Notes: generated from the letters alone by a model not told the origin. A DNA stretch of 64,000 nt from JADLHS01 sp964553795 (GCA_964553795.1 CAZKMR010000006.1:35166-99165); one strand, 5' to 3'. Shown: positions 1 to 9,744, counted from the first letter of the stretch. Numbers and translations are program-made.

Positions 1-1
1 G

Positions 2-2238
2 CCGGAACTCAAGGAAGCTTACGAGACGGAAGAAACGACGCGCGAACTGATTGATACCGCATTCGTGCTCGAAGATTTGGCGCGCAACACCAGCGTTCAC
101 GCAGCGGGCGTGGTGATTGGGCCCGAGCCGTTGGTGAATTTGTTGCCGCTCAAGACCGACGAAGACGGCGCGCTCGTGACGCAGTATCCGATGAATCCCG
201 TAGGCGAACTCGGCCTGCTGAAGATGGATTTTCTCGGACTGAAGACGCTTACGGTCATTCGCAACACTTGCGAAATGGTCAAGCGCACGAAGGGCGTGAC
301 GCTGGACATGGACCAGTTGCCGCTGGATGACAAGAAGACTTACGACCTGTTGAATCGCGCGGAAACGTTGGGCGTGTTCCAGTTGGAATCGGGTGGGATG
401 CGCGATCTGTGCCGCAAGTTTCAGATTGCGAGCGTGGAACACATCACGGCGCTCGTGGCGTTGTATCGTCCCGGCCCGATGGACCTCATTCCCGACTTCA
501 TCAAACGCCGTCACGGCGAGCTCAAGGTCGAGTATGAACATCCGTTGCTCGAGCCGATCGCGAAAGAAACTTACGGCATTCTGATCTATCAGGAACAGGT
601 GATGCAGGCCGCGCAGTTTCTCGGCGGCTATACGCTGGGCGGCGCGGATTTGCTGCGGCGCGCGATGGGCAAGAAGAAGGTCGAGGAGATGCAGAAGCAT
701 CGCGACATCTTCGTGAAAGGTTGCGCGGAGAAGAACAATATCCCCAAGGCCAAGGCGAATCAGATCTTCGATTTGCTCGAAAAGTTCGCCGGTTACGGTT
801 TCAACAAGTCCCACGCCGCCGCGTATGCCGTCGTCGCATATCAGACCGCCTATCTGAAGGCGAATTATCCGGTCGAGTTCCTGTGCGCCATGATGACGAA
901 CGACATGAGCGACACCGCGAAACTCAGCGAATACATCGCTGAAGCGCGNNNNNNNNNNNNNNNNNNNNNNNNNNNNNNNNNNNNNNNNNNNNNNNNNNNN
1001 NNNNNNNNNNNNNNNNNNNNNNNNNNNNNNNNNNNNNNNNNNNNNNNNTGACGAACGACATGAGCGACACCGCGAAACTCAGCGAATACATCGCTGAAGC
1101 GCGGGGCATGGGCATCGAAGTTCTCGCGCCGGACGTCAATGAAAGTCATGTCGCGTTCGCGCCGGCACGCGATGGAAAGGTGATTCGTTTCGGTCTCGCC
1201 GCGATTAAAGGCGTGGGTGAGGGCGCGGTTCAGGTCATGCTCAAGGCGCGCGATGAAGGTGGAAAATTTACTTCGCTGTCTGATTTGTGCGAACGCGTGG
1301 ATGGTCGTTCGGTCACGCGCAAAACACTGGAAGCGCTGATCAAAACCGGGGCGTGCGATGGCTTCGGATTAAATCGCGCCACGATGTTTGCCCAAATCGA
1401 ACGGACACTCGCCCGCGCCGCCAGCATCATCAGTGATCGGCAGAAAGGGCAGAGTTCGTTGTTCGGCATGATGGAGGAAAAGGCGACAGAAGTAATGCCG
1501 GAGGCCATTGCGTCGCTGCCGGAATGGCCGCAGCACGAGATGTTGGCCTATGAAAAGGAACTGCTCGGTTTCTACGTCACGGGCCATCCACTCACGCCGT
1601 ATGCGCCGATTCTGGAGAAGTATTGTCTCGCGAACACGAGCCAGTTGATGGAGTTGCCGAATCGTTCGCTCACGCGCGTGGGCGGGTTGATTGCAGCGGC
1701 GCAACACGGCGTTTCCAAGAAGAGCGGCAAGCCGTATTCGATGATCACGCTGGAAGATTTGCACGGTTCGGCGCAAGTGCTCGTGATGAACGAGAACTAC
1801 GACAAGTTCCGGCAGTTGCTCGAATTGAACAAAGCCATCATGGTCATCGGCGAGGTGAACACCGGTGAAGATCGCCCGAAAATCTTCCCGCAGGAGATTT
1901 TTCCGCTCGATGACGCGCCGAAGAAATTTACCAAACGCGTGACGTTCCATCTGCACACCGCGCATCTGAAACCGGAGAGCATGGACACGGTGCGCGACCT
2001 TGTCGCGGCGCATCCGGGACGTTGTGAATTGATGCTGTGCTTCCGTTATCCGACGGGGCAATACGTTTTCATTGCGCCAAACGAACGCTACACGGTAACG
2101 CCATCGCGCGAATTGCAGGCCGCTGTGGTCCAGAACTTCGGGGATGATTCGTATCACGTGAAAGTGGATACGAGTCTGCCCGAGAAGCAGAATCGCTGGG
2201 GTCGCAAGAGTGGCAACAACGGGAACGGGGAGGATTAG
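2..2238 (+). CDS. dnaE: DNA polymerase III subunit alpha, 5'-truncated by window edge and crossed by an artificial gap
   Basis: Catalytic subunit of the replicative DNA polymerase. The reading frame is open from base 2, so the start lies upstream of the window. The visible part covers the palm and fingers (SVHAAGVVIG, KMDFLGLKTL, ALYRPGPMDLIP, LRRAMGKKK, FNKSHAAAYA) and, after the gap, the OB-fold (TRVGGLIAAAQHG) and C-terminal region. The 100-N gap at 949-1048 sits between two identical 55-base copies (894-948 and 1049-1103). Deleting the Ns and one copy restores one uninterrupted frame of about 693 residues to the stop at 2238, as expected for the last 60% of a roughly 1,180-residue DnaE. 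A join at a true gap would be unlikely to keep the frame. A strong palindrome follows the stop. Confidence 0.95.
949..1048. other. 100-N scaffold gap inside dnaE
   Basis: Exactly 100 Ns. The 55 bases before it and the 55 bases after it are identical, so the true gap length is negative (a 55-base overlap). It should be closed by removing 155 bases. Confidence 0.95.
1049..1103 (+). repeat. Duplicate of 894-948 (assembly overlap)
   Basis: A 55-base copy identical to 894-948 on the other side of the N gap. It is an assembler k-mer overlap and not a biological repeat. Both copies encode the same DnaE residues (TNDMSDTAKLSEYIAEA). Confidence 0.93.
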
Positions 2239-2260
2239 CGTTTACACCCTGCTGCGACTG

Positions 2261-2333
2261 GTAGGGCGCGTCACTCCGTGCGCGCCGTTCTGTGTCAGCC
2301 ATTCGACGGCGCGCACGGAGTGACGCGCCCTAC
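2261..2333. repeat. Palindromic intergenic element with perfect 27-bp arms
   Basis: The left arm 2261-2287 and right arm 2307-2333 are perfect reverse complements, separated by a 19-base loop. The ends read gtagggcgcg and cgcgccctac. The left arm recurs base for base at 48439-48465. It lies 22 bases after the dnaE stop and could fold in RNA as a bidirectional barrier, but it has no T-tract. It is best read as a REP/MITE-like miniature repeat. Confidence 0.9.
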
Positions 2334-2408
2334 CGTAAGCGGTGATTTTGTTGGACGACAAAATTTGTTTTGAGTTCGCGGGTTTTCGCGGCTTTAGTAA
2401 CTGCCATT

Positions 2409-3182
2409 ATGAAAAGATTACTGCTCGTTTTCACGGTTCTGGCGGGAATAAATCTTTCCCCCGCCGCTATCCAAACCAAAGTGGTGGAATACAAACAAGG
2501 CGACACCACGCTCGAAGGCGTTTTGATTTACGACGACGCGGTGAAAACCAAACGCCCCGGCGTGCTCATCGTGCATCAATGGATGGGCATCACGGATTAC
2601 GAGAAGAAACGCGCGGAAATGCTCGCGCAACTGGGTTACGTCGCATTCTGCGCCGACATCTACGGCAAGGGTGTGCGGCCCTCGACCGTTCCGGATGCCA
2701 GCGCGACTTCGGGGAAATTCAAAACCGACCGCAAACTGCTGCGCGATCGCGTCAATGCCGGACTGGAGCAACTCAAGAAAAGCGAATTGGTGGACACCTC
2801 GAAAGTGGCTGCGATTGGATATTGTTTCGGCGGCACCACGGTGATTGAACTTGCGCGCAGCGGCGCGGAACTGGGCGGTGTGGTGAGTTTTCATGGCGGG
2901 CTGGATTCGCCCAGTCCCGAGGACGGCAAGAACATCAAATGCAAAGTCCTCGCACTGCACGGGGCGATTGATCCATTCGTGCCCGCGAAAGACCTCACCG
3001 CGTTTGAAGACGAAATGAAGAGCGCGAAGGTGGATTGGCAACTGATTCAATACGGCGGCGCGGTGCATAGCTTCACGGATTGGAACGCCACCGGCGCATT
3101 GCAGGGCGCGCAATATAACGAACGCGCGGACAAACGATCCTGGGAAGACATGAAACAATTCTTCGGCGAACTTTTCCGCTAA
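2409..3182 (+). CDS. Secreted dienelactone hydrolase family protein
   Basis: An alpha/beta-hydrolase of the dienelactone hydrolase family. Residues 1-20 form a signal peptide (MKRLLLVFTVLAGI), so it is probably periplasmic. The nucleophile elbow GYCFGG supplies a catalytic Cys, HGAIDPFVP the Asp and GGAVHSFTD the His, giving the Cys-Asp-His triad of this family. At 257 residues its length is typical. The ATG at 2409 is chosen over an upstream in-frame start at 2370 because it begins the signal peptide. The natural substrate cannot be told: most genomic members are promiscuous esterases, and no aromatic-degradation genes are nearby. The next gene starts 4 bases after the stop. Confidence 0.85.
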   Translation: MKRLLLVFTVLAGINLSPAAIQTKVVEYKQGDTTLEGVLIYDDAVKTKRPGVLIVHQWMGITDYEKKRAEMLAQLGYVAFCADIYGKGVRPSTVPDASATSGKFKTDRKLLRDRVNAGLEQLKKSELVDTSKVAAIGYCFGGTTVIELARSGAELGGVVSFHGGLDSPSPEDGKNIKCKVLALHGAIDPFVPAKDLTAFEDEMKSAKVDWQLIQYGGAVHSFTDWNATGALQGAQYNERADKRSWEDMKQFFGELFR

Positions 3183-3186
3183 CTGA

Positions 3187-3708
3187 ATGAACTCCGATTC
3201 CAGCCGGTCGCTCGGCGAAATTCATCAGGGCGAACGCACGCCCATCGTGCTGATGCTGCTACTCGCGCTGGCGTTGTTTCTCGCCGGATTGTTTCGACCG
3301 TTCACGCAAGTCACCAAACTCTGGGTGTTTGCGGATGACGTTTCGGTTTACACTGGCTTGATCACACTGTTCAACGAACGCGAACTGTTTCTCTTTGGCA
3401 TCCTGCTGATTTTTACCGTGGTTTTCCCGTTCGTAAAAATCAGCGCGTTGTTGGCCTTGTGGCTCAAACCTGGATTGAAAATGCAACAAATGGCCAAGGT
3501 CTATGGATTCGTCGCCAACCTGAGCAAATGGTCCATGCTTGATGTATTCGTGGTGGCCGTGTTGGTGGTGCTGATTCGCTCGGGCGGCCTGGCGGAAATC
3601 AAGGCGCAGGACGGACTGCTGTTGTTCTGCGCGTCGGTGGTGTTAACCCAAATTGCGTCCGAATGGACGGGACGAATTGCCCGCAAAACGTTTGCGGCGG
3701 CGGAATAA
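3187..3708 (+). CDS. PqiA-domain (paraquat-inducible protein A-like) membrane protein
   Basis: A 173-residue integral membrane protein with about four hydrophobic segments (near residues 20-37, 66-93, 115-132 and 142-158). The signature SKWSMLDVFVVAVLV and the FPFVKISALLALW segment match the PqiA family, in which E. coli PqiA works with MCE proteins in envelope lipid transport. Only one PqiA domain is present and no MCE partner (PqiB) is adjacent, so a lipid-transport role is only an inference. It follows the hydrolase gene by 4 bases and is followed by rsmD after 5 bases, which suggests a short operon. Confidence 0.8.
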   Translation: MNSDSSRSLGEIHQGERTPIVLMLLLALALFLAGLFRPFTQVTKLWVFADDVSVYTGLITLFNERELFLFGILLIFTVVFPFVKISALLALWLKPGLKMQQMAKVYGFVANLSKWSMLDVFVVAVLVVLIRSGGLAEIKAQDGLLLFCASVVLTQIASEWTGRIARKTFAAAE

Positions 3709-3713
3709 ATATT

Positions 3714-4286
3714 ATGCGCATTACCGGCGGCCAGGCGGGCGGACGCATTTTGAAAGTGCCGAAAGGCATGGCGGTACGCCCGACGATTGATCGCGTCAAA
3801 CAAGCGCTGTTCAATTCGCTCGGGGGTCGCGTGGTGGGAGCGCGCGTGCTGGAACTTTTTGCGGGCAGCGGAGCGTTGAGCCTGGAATCGCTCAGTCGCG
3901 GCGCCAAGCTCGCCGTGTGTGTGGAATTGTCCCCGCGCCATGCCGGGTTCATCAAAGAGAATTTTGTCGCCGCCGGATTGCCGACTGAGAATCTGGAGGT
4001 CCGCACTCAGGACGTTTTCGTCGCGTTGCCGCAACTGGTCAGTGCGGGACAATCTTTTGATCTCATTCTCGCCGACCCGCCCTACGGTGAAAAGAATGTC
4101 GGGCGTCGTTCCGCGTCCTTTGCCCAGAAATTACTGGATGATCCTAATTTGCCCAAACTGCTCGCACCCGGCGGGCGCTTTGCGCTGGGACATGCCAAAC
4201 GGGATGCGCTGGAAATTCCGGCGGTTTGGCGGGAAGTGAAACAACTCAAGCATGGCGACAGCGTAATGCGTTTCTTCGAAGTTTGA
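3714..4286 (+). CDS. rsmD: 16S rRNA (guanine(966)-N(2))-methyltransferase RsmD
   Basis: Methylates G966 of 16S rRNA in the small subunit using S-adenosylmethionine. The N-terminal MRITGGQAGGRIL and RPTIDRVKQALFN are typical RsmD signatures. SAM motif I is VLELFAGSGALSLE and the catalytic motif is DPPYGE. The ATG at 3714 is preferred to an upstream in-frame start at 3663, which would overlap the PqiA-domain gene and lies before the conserved MRITGG. Length is 190 residues, as usual. It is the last gene of a plus-strand trio and converges on the DUF1338 gene. Confidence 0.92.
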   Translation: MRITGGQAGGRILKVPKGMAVRPTIDRVKQALFNSLGGRVVGARVLELFAGSGALSLESLSRGAKLAVCVELSPRHAGFIKENFVAAGLPTENLEVRTQDVFVALPQLVSAGQSFDLILADPPYGEKNVGRRSASFAQKLLDDPNLPKLLAPGGRFALGHAKRDALEIPAVWREVKQLKHGDSVMRFFEV

Positions 4287-4331
4287 CGGCGTGCCAACGC
4301 TTCGCGCCGTTCCGGCGCGCGGCGGGCGATT

Positions 4332-6047
4332 TCAGAATGCTTTGAATGCGGCCACGGCCCTTTCCAATTCCGATTTGCGATTGGCGGGCAACTGATCCAG
4401 CAATCCGAGTTCACCGTAGGTTCGCAACAGCGATTCCGCTTCCACGCCGGCGTAAGTGATGTTGGCATCCACGATCTTGCGGCCGAGAATTGCTTCCAGA
4501 TCGGCTTGCGTGCGAACGGGCCGTTGCGCCGCGGTGGCTTTCGTGCCGTACTGATTCAGGTTCGAAGCGAAAATCCCCGCCGCACTCACCGGCAAAAAAT
4601 CTTCATAGCGCAATCCTTCATAGTCCACGTAACCCAGGCGCGCCAACTCCATGATGTCCGTTGTGGTGAGGTTGCCCTTCGCAGCGATTCCTTTGGGCGT
4701 GGCGCTGTATCGCGCATAAACCAATCCTTGTTGCAACAATTCGGGCAGCGTTTTGGGAAACGCCGCGAAGGGTTTCGCATACATTTTCTCGTAGGCGGAA
4801 AAGTCTTTCTTCGCGAGGCCGGGATGTTTCTCGCGCGCGGCATCGGCTTCCGCGAGGCAACGGTCGTAGAGTTCGCGACCTTTTGGAGTTGTGGCGTAGA
4901 ACCGTTGTTCAATTTCGCCGAACCGCGCCGTATGAACCGAATCCACAGTCGAGCCATCCGGGTTGTGAAACGTCACCGGTTCGGTCAGCGCCTTGTACGC
5001 ATCCTGCCGCAACAAGACCGGCGTGTCCTCGGACGGACCTTCGGTCGAGTCCTTGAAGCCGGAATGCTTGAGTTTGGTCAAAGCCAAATCTTCCTGTTGC
5101 AACCGGCGGGTCAGCATTTGGACCGCGTCAGCGACCGCGTTGGGAGCGACCGGGCCGGGCTTGTAACCATCCAGCTCGGCGCGGTTCACGTGTTTGAAAT
5201 GCAAGCGCATCCAGTCGCGGTCGGCGCGCTTTACCAGTCGTTCCAACGCCGTGGTCGCACGATTGACGAAAAGAGTCGCATCCAGTTCGCCCAGGCAGAA
5301 CTTCATCGCGCTCGTGTAGAGGTCCAGGCAGAACGTATTTGGCGTGAGATGATTCAGGTGATGCGATTCGAAGCACGCGATGTCCGCCGCAATCTTGAAG
5401 CCCGCCTCGCACAATTCCTGGTAGAGCGCATGGTCGCGCGCCTGCCCGGTCCACTTGAAGATGCGATTCACCCCCTCGGCGATGAGCGCGTTCGCATCGT
5501 TCCAGTCCAGGCCGTCTTGTCGTTCTTCTTTGTCGAGCAGTTGTTTGGCCCGGGCGGAAAAAACCTCCCGCGGCGCGAGCAAGCCTTCGATGCGCGCCTT
5601 GGTGGGCGCATCGAAATAATCCGTCAACAACAACGAGGTAAACACCCGGTGGTCGGGATTGATTCTGGACCGAAATGCCGTGGCGATGATCGGCTGGCTT
5701 TTCGCGCCGACGTTGGCCATGTCATAAAAATTATGAGGCGCCATGCCGAACGCCGCGAAGAATCGTCCGATGAACCGATACTCAGACGGTTTGCCGATGC
5801 GGATCGCGCCGTGGCGCTCGCCGCTGGTGCGGTCGAGCTGTTCATCCGAAAGTGAGAAGCCGACATGCAATTGAGCCAGCAGCGCGCCAACCGCTCTGTT
5901 GCACTCGCGATTGACGAGCAGGGATTTGTCGTAGAGCGGCACTTCCTGGCCGAACATCCGCGATAACTCGGCGAAGAGCCGGTTCTGCATCTGGCCTTTG
6001 TTCGCGAAACCAGTGCCTATGCTCTTCAGCGGTTCGATCGTTTGCAT
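4332..6047 (-). CDS. ydcJ: DUF1338 family protein, YdcJ / 2-oxoadipate dioxygenase-decarboxylase type
   Basis: Similar over its whole length to E. coli YdcJ. The family includes HglS, which converts 2-oxoadipate to D-2-hydroxyglutarate in lysine catabolism with a non-haem metal. Conserved blocks are RHGAIRIG, the HLNHLTP His block, RFGEIEQRF, and YEDFLPVSAAGIFASNL near the C-terminus. The His of the first two blocks and the Glu of the third are likely metal ligands. Relative to YdcJ there is an insertion of roughly 70 residues between the HLNHLTP block and VLLRQDAYKAL, giving 571 residues. The ATG at 6047 with AAGG 6 bases upstream is preferred to a TTG at 6065. The substrate here is inferred from the family. 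Confidence 0.82.
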   Translation of the reverse strand: MQTIEPLKSIGTGFANKGQMQNRLFAELSRMFGQEVPLYDKSLLVNRECNRAVGALLAQLHVGFSLSDEQLDRTSGERHGAIRIGKPSEYRFIGRFFAAFGMAPHNFYDMANVGAKSQPIIATAFRSRINPDHRVFTSLLLTDYFDAPTKARIEGLLAPREVFSARAKQLLDKEERQDGLDWNDANALIAEGVNRIFKWTGQARDHALYQELCEAGFKIAADIACFESHHLNHLTPNTFCLDLYTSAMKFCLGELDATLFVNRATTALERLVKRADRDWMRLHFKHVNRAELDGYKPGPVAPNAVADAVQMLTRRLQQEDLALTKLKHSGFKDSTEGPSEDTPVLLRQDAYKALTEPVTFHNPDGSTVDSVHTARFGEIEQRFYATTPKGRELYDRCLAEADAAREKHPGLAKKDFSAYEKMYAKPFAAFPKTLPELLQQGLVYARYSATPKGIAAKGNLTTTDIMELARLGYVDYEGLRYEDFLPVSAAGIFASNLNQYGTKATAAQRPVRTQADLEAILGRKIVDANITYAGVEAESLLRTYGELGLLDQLPANRKSELERAVAAFKAF

Positions 6048-6279
6048 GATCAGCCTTAAACTCAAGTTAGCGCCTCAGTCCACTTTGGAAACTGATTTTC
6101 GGACATGTTTGTGTAAGCCAACTTCCCGCCCATCTGCTAGGGTAGTGACCAGCTCCTCTTCATTTCTCGCTGACCTGATTGAGTAGATCAATGGTCCGGA
6201 CCTGCGGGCGGCGAGTTCGTGGATACCCAGGCGCAACTACGAATGAGTTCTGGAAGTCTGAACGTTGCGTCAGGAAAAG

Positions 6280-9200
6280 TCAGGGCTTGAATCCACCTTC
6301 GCGCGACTCAACGCGCCAGTAACGGGCTTCAGCTCCGACGGCATTCGTGTGCGTGTAGCTGAGTTGGCCCATCACGCCGGGCAGCGTCGCGAGCGTATCC
6401 CACGCCCCGAGGTTTGTGCTGGCCTGCACACGATAACCCCAGCCCGTCTGCGCGTTGAAATGCAACACCGCGTTTGTTCCCTGCGCGAACGAAAGATTGA
6501 GTACCGGTCGATGCGCGAAATACGTGGCTGCGTTCCATTCCACTACCGCAATCTCTGCCGCCGTGTTCGCAGGCGGCGTGTAACCTTCGCCCTGCGACGG
6601 TTGGTGTAAAATGTGCAATTGCTGATCCAACGCCCAACGCGCTTCATCATTCACCGGTTCGTAGTTGCCGAGGTTGTCCGTTGTCAGATCAAACGTGAAC
6701 CAGTTCGTTCGCTGCGGGTCCACTGCGTAGGGCAACGAATGCACAATCGTCAGGCCGTTGCTGCCGAAGTTATCGCGATAGAGAACGACCAATCGTCCCA
6801 CCGAATCACAGACGATCACGGGGCGACCGAGATTGCGGACAAATGTTTCGGAATACTTTGTGCCGATGGGATCGTTGGTGCGATGGGAAACCTGCCGGGT
6901 TTGCCAGACGCCGAGTTCATCGCGAAACGCCACCATGTATTGGCGGCGGAAATTATTTGTCGCCGTGCCCGGCGCCCACCAGGTGGCGATGACCGGCCAG
7001 TTGTTCTGATCTAAACACATGCCCGCTTGGTTTATTAAGCTGTAACCTTCCGGGATGCTGAGAATTTCCTCCGCCATAGTAGCGGGATTTCCATTTTCGC
7101 CGCGCTCGGAAATCGGCAGCGCGTAAGGCGTTCCGTCCTGGCGCAACCACGTCAACCCGCCATTCGTCGAACGCGCGAAATCAAAGTCATGATTCGTTTG
7201 ATAACCGGATTCGCCCGCCGGTGAATCGCCCTGATAACGCCACGTCCAGATCAGGTAGAAATTTCCCGCTGCATCCACCTGCGGCATGTTCGGGTACGCA
7301 TTGTAATTCGGCGACCAACCCGTGCCTTTGAGAAACGGCAGTTGCGTGCTACCGCTGCGATGCACGTTGCTCCACGTCTGCGACGACACGTAATAGCGAT
7401 TTAGATAAGTGTCGCCATTGCCGGACGCGCCTTCGCGAAACAGGTACAACAAATCACCATCCGGCAACCGCAGCCACTGCGGATACGTCACCGTGTTCTC
7501 GCGCCCGGTCATCGTCGTGTCCGGACCGAACACAATCGCGTTCGTCCCGAACACCGGCGCGGTGCTGCGCGAATAATGGAACGCATCGCCGTGCATGCCC
7601 CAGCTCAGATGCATGTAACCCGCGCCATCAATTCCGAACGACGCGACATCGTGACCGTCGGTAATCGCGTTGGCGGTAAATGGCGTGAAGAACAATTGCC
7701 ACAGGCTGGCGTTGAGATCGCGCCGCCCGATTACGATGCGATTGTTATTCGTGTTACTGGCGCTCGTGGCGTGACGGAAGTAGTAAGCGATGAACTGTTG
7801 CCCGTTCTCGGTGTGCAAGGCTTTGCGTACGAAATTTACAGAATTGATCGCCGATGAACCGGCGTAACCGAACTCACTCGTGTTCGGATCGCCATCTTCA
7901 ATTGGCACGTAGTTCACCGCCGGTCCGCTCGGGAAAGAGAGATTACTCGCCGGATTCGTGCCCGCGAGAAACTCCTGCCGATTCGCGAAACCGTCGCCAT
8001 CAAAATCATCGCTGCCTCTCTGTGCCAACGACTTGAAATGCGTCATTTCCCATGCGTCGGGCAAACCGTCCGCGTCGGTATCGCCGGGATTTGAGGCGGC
8101 GCTGGCGGGGTTGGTTTCCGCATCGTGCTCCGCCAGATTCGAGTAACCATCGTTGTCGAAATCGCCCGCGGCGGTTTGCGTGAGCGAATTGAAAAACTGC
8201 AGTTCCCACGCATCGGGCAACAAATCCGCATCGCGATCCAACGGTGTCGAGAGCGCGTTCGTTGGATTCGAGCCCGCGCTGTATTCCGCCAGATTGTCAT
8301 ACAAATCGAGGTCCGCGTCGTTCGTTGCGCCGAAGGTGAGATTGTTGAAATAGAAAACCTCCCAACTGTCCGGAAGTCCATCCGCGTCCGAATCGGCCAC
8401 CGACACGCTTTCCACCGTCACTTCGGTGTAACTGTTCCACAGGCTCTGCGAATTGCCGTGACCGACGATGCGCACGTAGCGCGCCGGAAAATCCGAGAAA
8501 TCAAACGTCTCCAGATCCACGGTCGCCCCGCTGCTCGTCGCGTTGGTGAGCACCGTTTGCCAGTTGGCGTTGTCGCTCGACAACAACACGTCGAACGTCG
8601 AAGTGCGCGCGTTGCCGAGATAAAAAGCGATGGAAACAGACTGCACTAATTCCGAGCGGCCCAGATCAAACGTGATCCATTCACCGTCGCCTAATGCGGA
8701 CCAACGCGAGTTCAGATTGCCGTCGCGGGTGTTGGTCGGAAAGTTGGTGCTGCCCGCCTCGTAACTGCTCGCTTCGAGCACGACGACGCTGCGAAACACA
8801 AACTCGTTCGTCGCCCGCGCCACGCTGCTGATGCGCACTTCGTCAATCAACCCCACGAAATTATCCGTGCTCCCACTGATGGCGCGACCTTCATTGCCGA
8901 TGACAAAATCGCAGCCCGCCACCGACAGATCGTTTGCGAGATTTGCTGTGCCGATCAAATTGGCCGCCGTTGCTCCACCCTCCAGCGCCGTCCAGTACGC
9001 GCGAAAATTGCTCGCCGTGTTCTCGTTACCATCGTAGGTCAGTGCGACGTGAAACCAACCATGCGACACGATGGCGTTCGGACCGTTGGTCGGGATATTG
9101 AACACCACGAACTGAATACTCCCGCCCTGACGCAGGTTGATGAATTCCAGTCGCGGGCGCGCCGTATCCGAGCTCACGCCCGCCGCCAAACCCACGGGCA

Positions 9201-9723
9201 TCAACCGCCACTGAAAGACGCGATCGCTTGAACTATCGCCGTCGCCGCTGAAAATCTGCATGCCCGAACCGCGCGCGGCGAGATTTTGCGTCGGATCAAA
9301 ATCCACGCGCACCAGCGCTTCAAAAGTAAACGCACCGGTCAGAGGATCAGCGAGCGTTAATGGCACATCGTCTTCCGCACCGTTCACCAACGGCACCGCC
9401 GCCAACGCCGCGTCACGCGTCGCTCCCAGCGGACCTTCATCAAATGTGCTCAACGCGTTCCCGAAACCGGGAAAAGCAGGATGGTTCAACGTCGCTCCGC
9501 CGCTCAGCGCGGTGAGATTGGTGCCGCTGGTGACTGCGTTCAGCACGGGAACATCTGCTTCATCGAAGTGCCAAAGCTGCAAGGTCTGCGCGTCGGGCGA
9601 ATACGGTGCGACTGCGGCAAAACCGGTCATTGCCGTGACGCTGACGAGTGTGGCCAACGAGTTTTTGACGAAAGAAAACACCCGCGCGTGTTTCTCGCCG
9701 GGGGGAACAGATTGCGAAAGCAT
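6280..9723 (-). CDS. Giant secreted LamG + CBM32/F5-8C + TSP3 + BNR_4 propeller protein
   Basis: A 1147-residue exported protein. After a signal sequence (about 15-40) come a concanavalin/LamG domain (about 45-305, starting SPDAQTLQLWHFDE), an F5/8-type C or CBM32 sugar-binding domain (about 315-440, with RWSALGDGEWITFDLG), three 50-residue calcium-binding thrombospondin-3-like repeats (DADGLPDSWE, then DFDNDGYSNLAE and similar), and a BNR_4 beta-propeller (about 605-1060, VPIEDGDPNTSEFGYAG). The BNR_4 fold is shared with some polysaccharide lyases such as PL24, so binding or cleaving an acidic polysaccharide is a reasonable inference, but catalytic residues cannot be fixed by eye. No PEP-CTERM or other anchor is visible. 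The gene starts 21 bases after the pseudopilin gene and is probably co-transcribed with it. Confidence 0.85.
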   Translation of the reverse strand: MLSQSVPPGEKHARVFSFVKNSLATLVSVTAMTGFAAVAPYSPDAQTLQLWHFDEADVPVLNAVTSGTNLTALSGGATLNHPAFPGFGNALSTFDEGPLGATRDAALAAVPLVNGAEDDVPLTLADPLTGAFTFEALVRVDFDPTQNLAARGSGMQIFSGDGDSSSDRVFQWRLMPVGLAAGVSSDTARPRLEFINLRQGGSIQFVVFNIPTNGPNAIVSHGWFHVALTYDGNENTASNFRAYWTALEGGATAANLIGTANLANDLSVAGCDFVIGNEGRAISGSTDNFVGLIDEVRISSVARATNEFVFRSVVVLEASSYEAGSTNFPTNTRDGNLNSRWSALGDGEWITFDLGRSELVQSVSIAFYLGNARTSTFDVLLSSDNANWQTVLTNATSSGATVDLETFDFSDFPARYVRIVGHGNSQSLWNSYTEVTVESVSVADSDADGLPDSWEVFYFNNLTFGATNDADLDLYDNLAEYSAGSNPTNALSTPLDRDADLLPDAWELQFFNSLTQTAAGDFDNDGYSNLAEHDAETNPASAASNPGDTDADGLPDAWEMTHFKSLAQRGSDDFDGDGFANRQEFLAGTNPASNLSFPSGPAVNYVPIEDGDPNTSEFGYAGSSAINSVNFVRKALHTENGQQFIAYYFRHATSASNTNNNRIVIGRRDLNASLWQLFFTPFTANAITDGHDVASFGIDGAGYMHLSWGMHGDAFHYSRSTAPVFGTNAIVFGPDTTMTGRENTVTYPQWLRLPDGDLLYLFREGASGNGDTYLNRYYVSSQTWSNVHRSGSTQLPFLKGTGWSPNYNAYPNMPQVDAAGNFYLIWTWRYQGDSPAGESGYQTNHDFDFARSTNGGLTWLRQDGTPYALPISERGENGNPATMAEEILSIPEGYSLINQAGMCLDQNNWPVIATWWAPGTATNNFRRQYMVAFRDELGVWQTRQVSHRTNDPIGTKYSETFVRNLGRPVIVCDSVGRLVVLYRDNFGSNGLTIVHSLPYAVDPQRTNWFTFDLTTDNLGNYEPVNDEARWALDQQLHILHQPSQGEGYTPPANTAAEIAVVEWNAATYFAHRPVLNLSFAQGTNAVLHFNAQTGWGYRVQASTNLGAWDTLATLPGVMGQLSYTHTNAVGAEARYWRVESREGGFKP

Positions 9724-9744
9724 GGGGTACGACCTGGTTGGCGT

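Noticed and set aside
4506..5855. 449-codon plus-strand ORF opposite the YdcJ gene
   Set aside because: Antisense shadow; the minus frame matches YdcJ along its whole length.
6048..6279. Possible small gene between the YdcJ gene and the BNR_4 gene
   Set aside because: Only a 62-codon frame starting inside the YdcJ gene; no credible sequence. I see nothing functional here.
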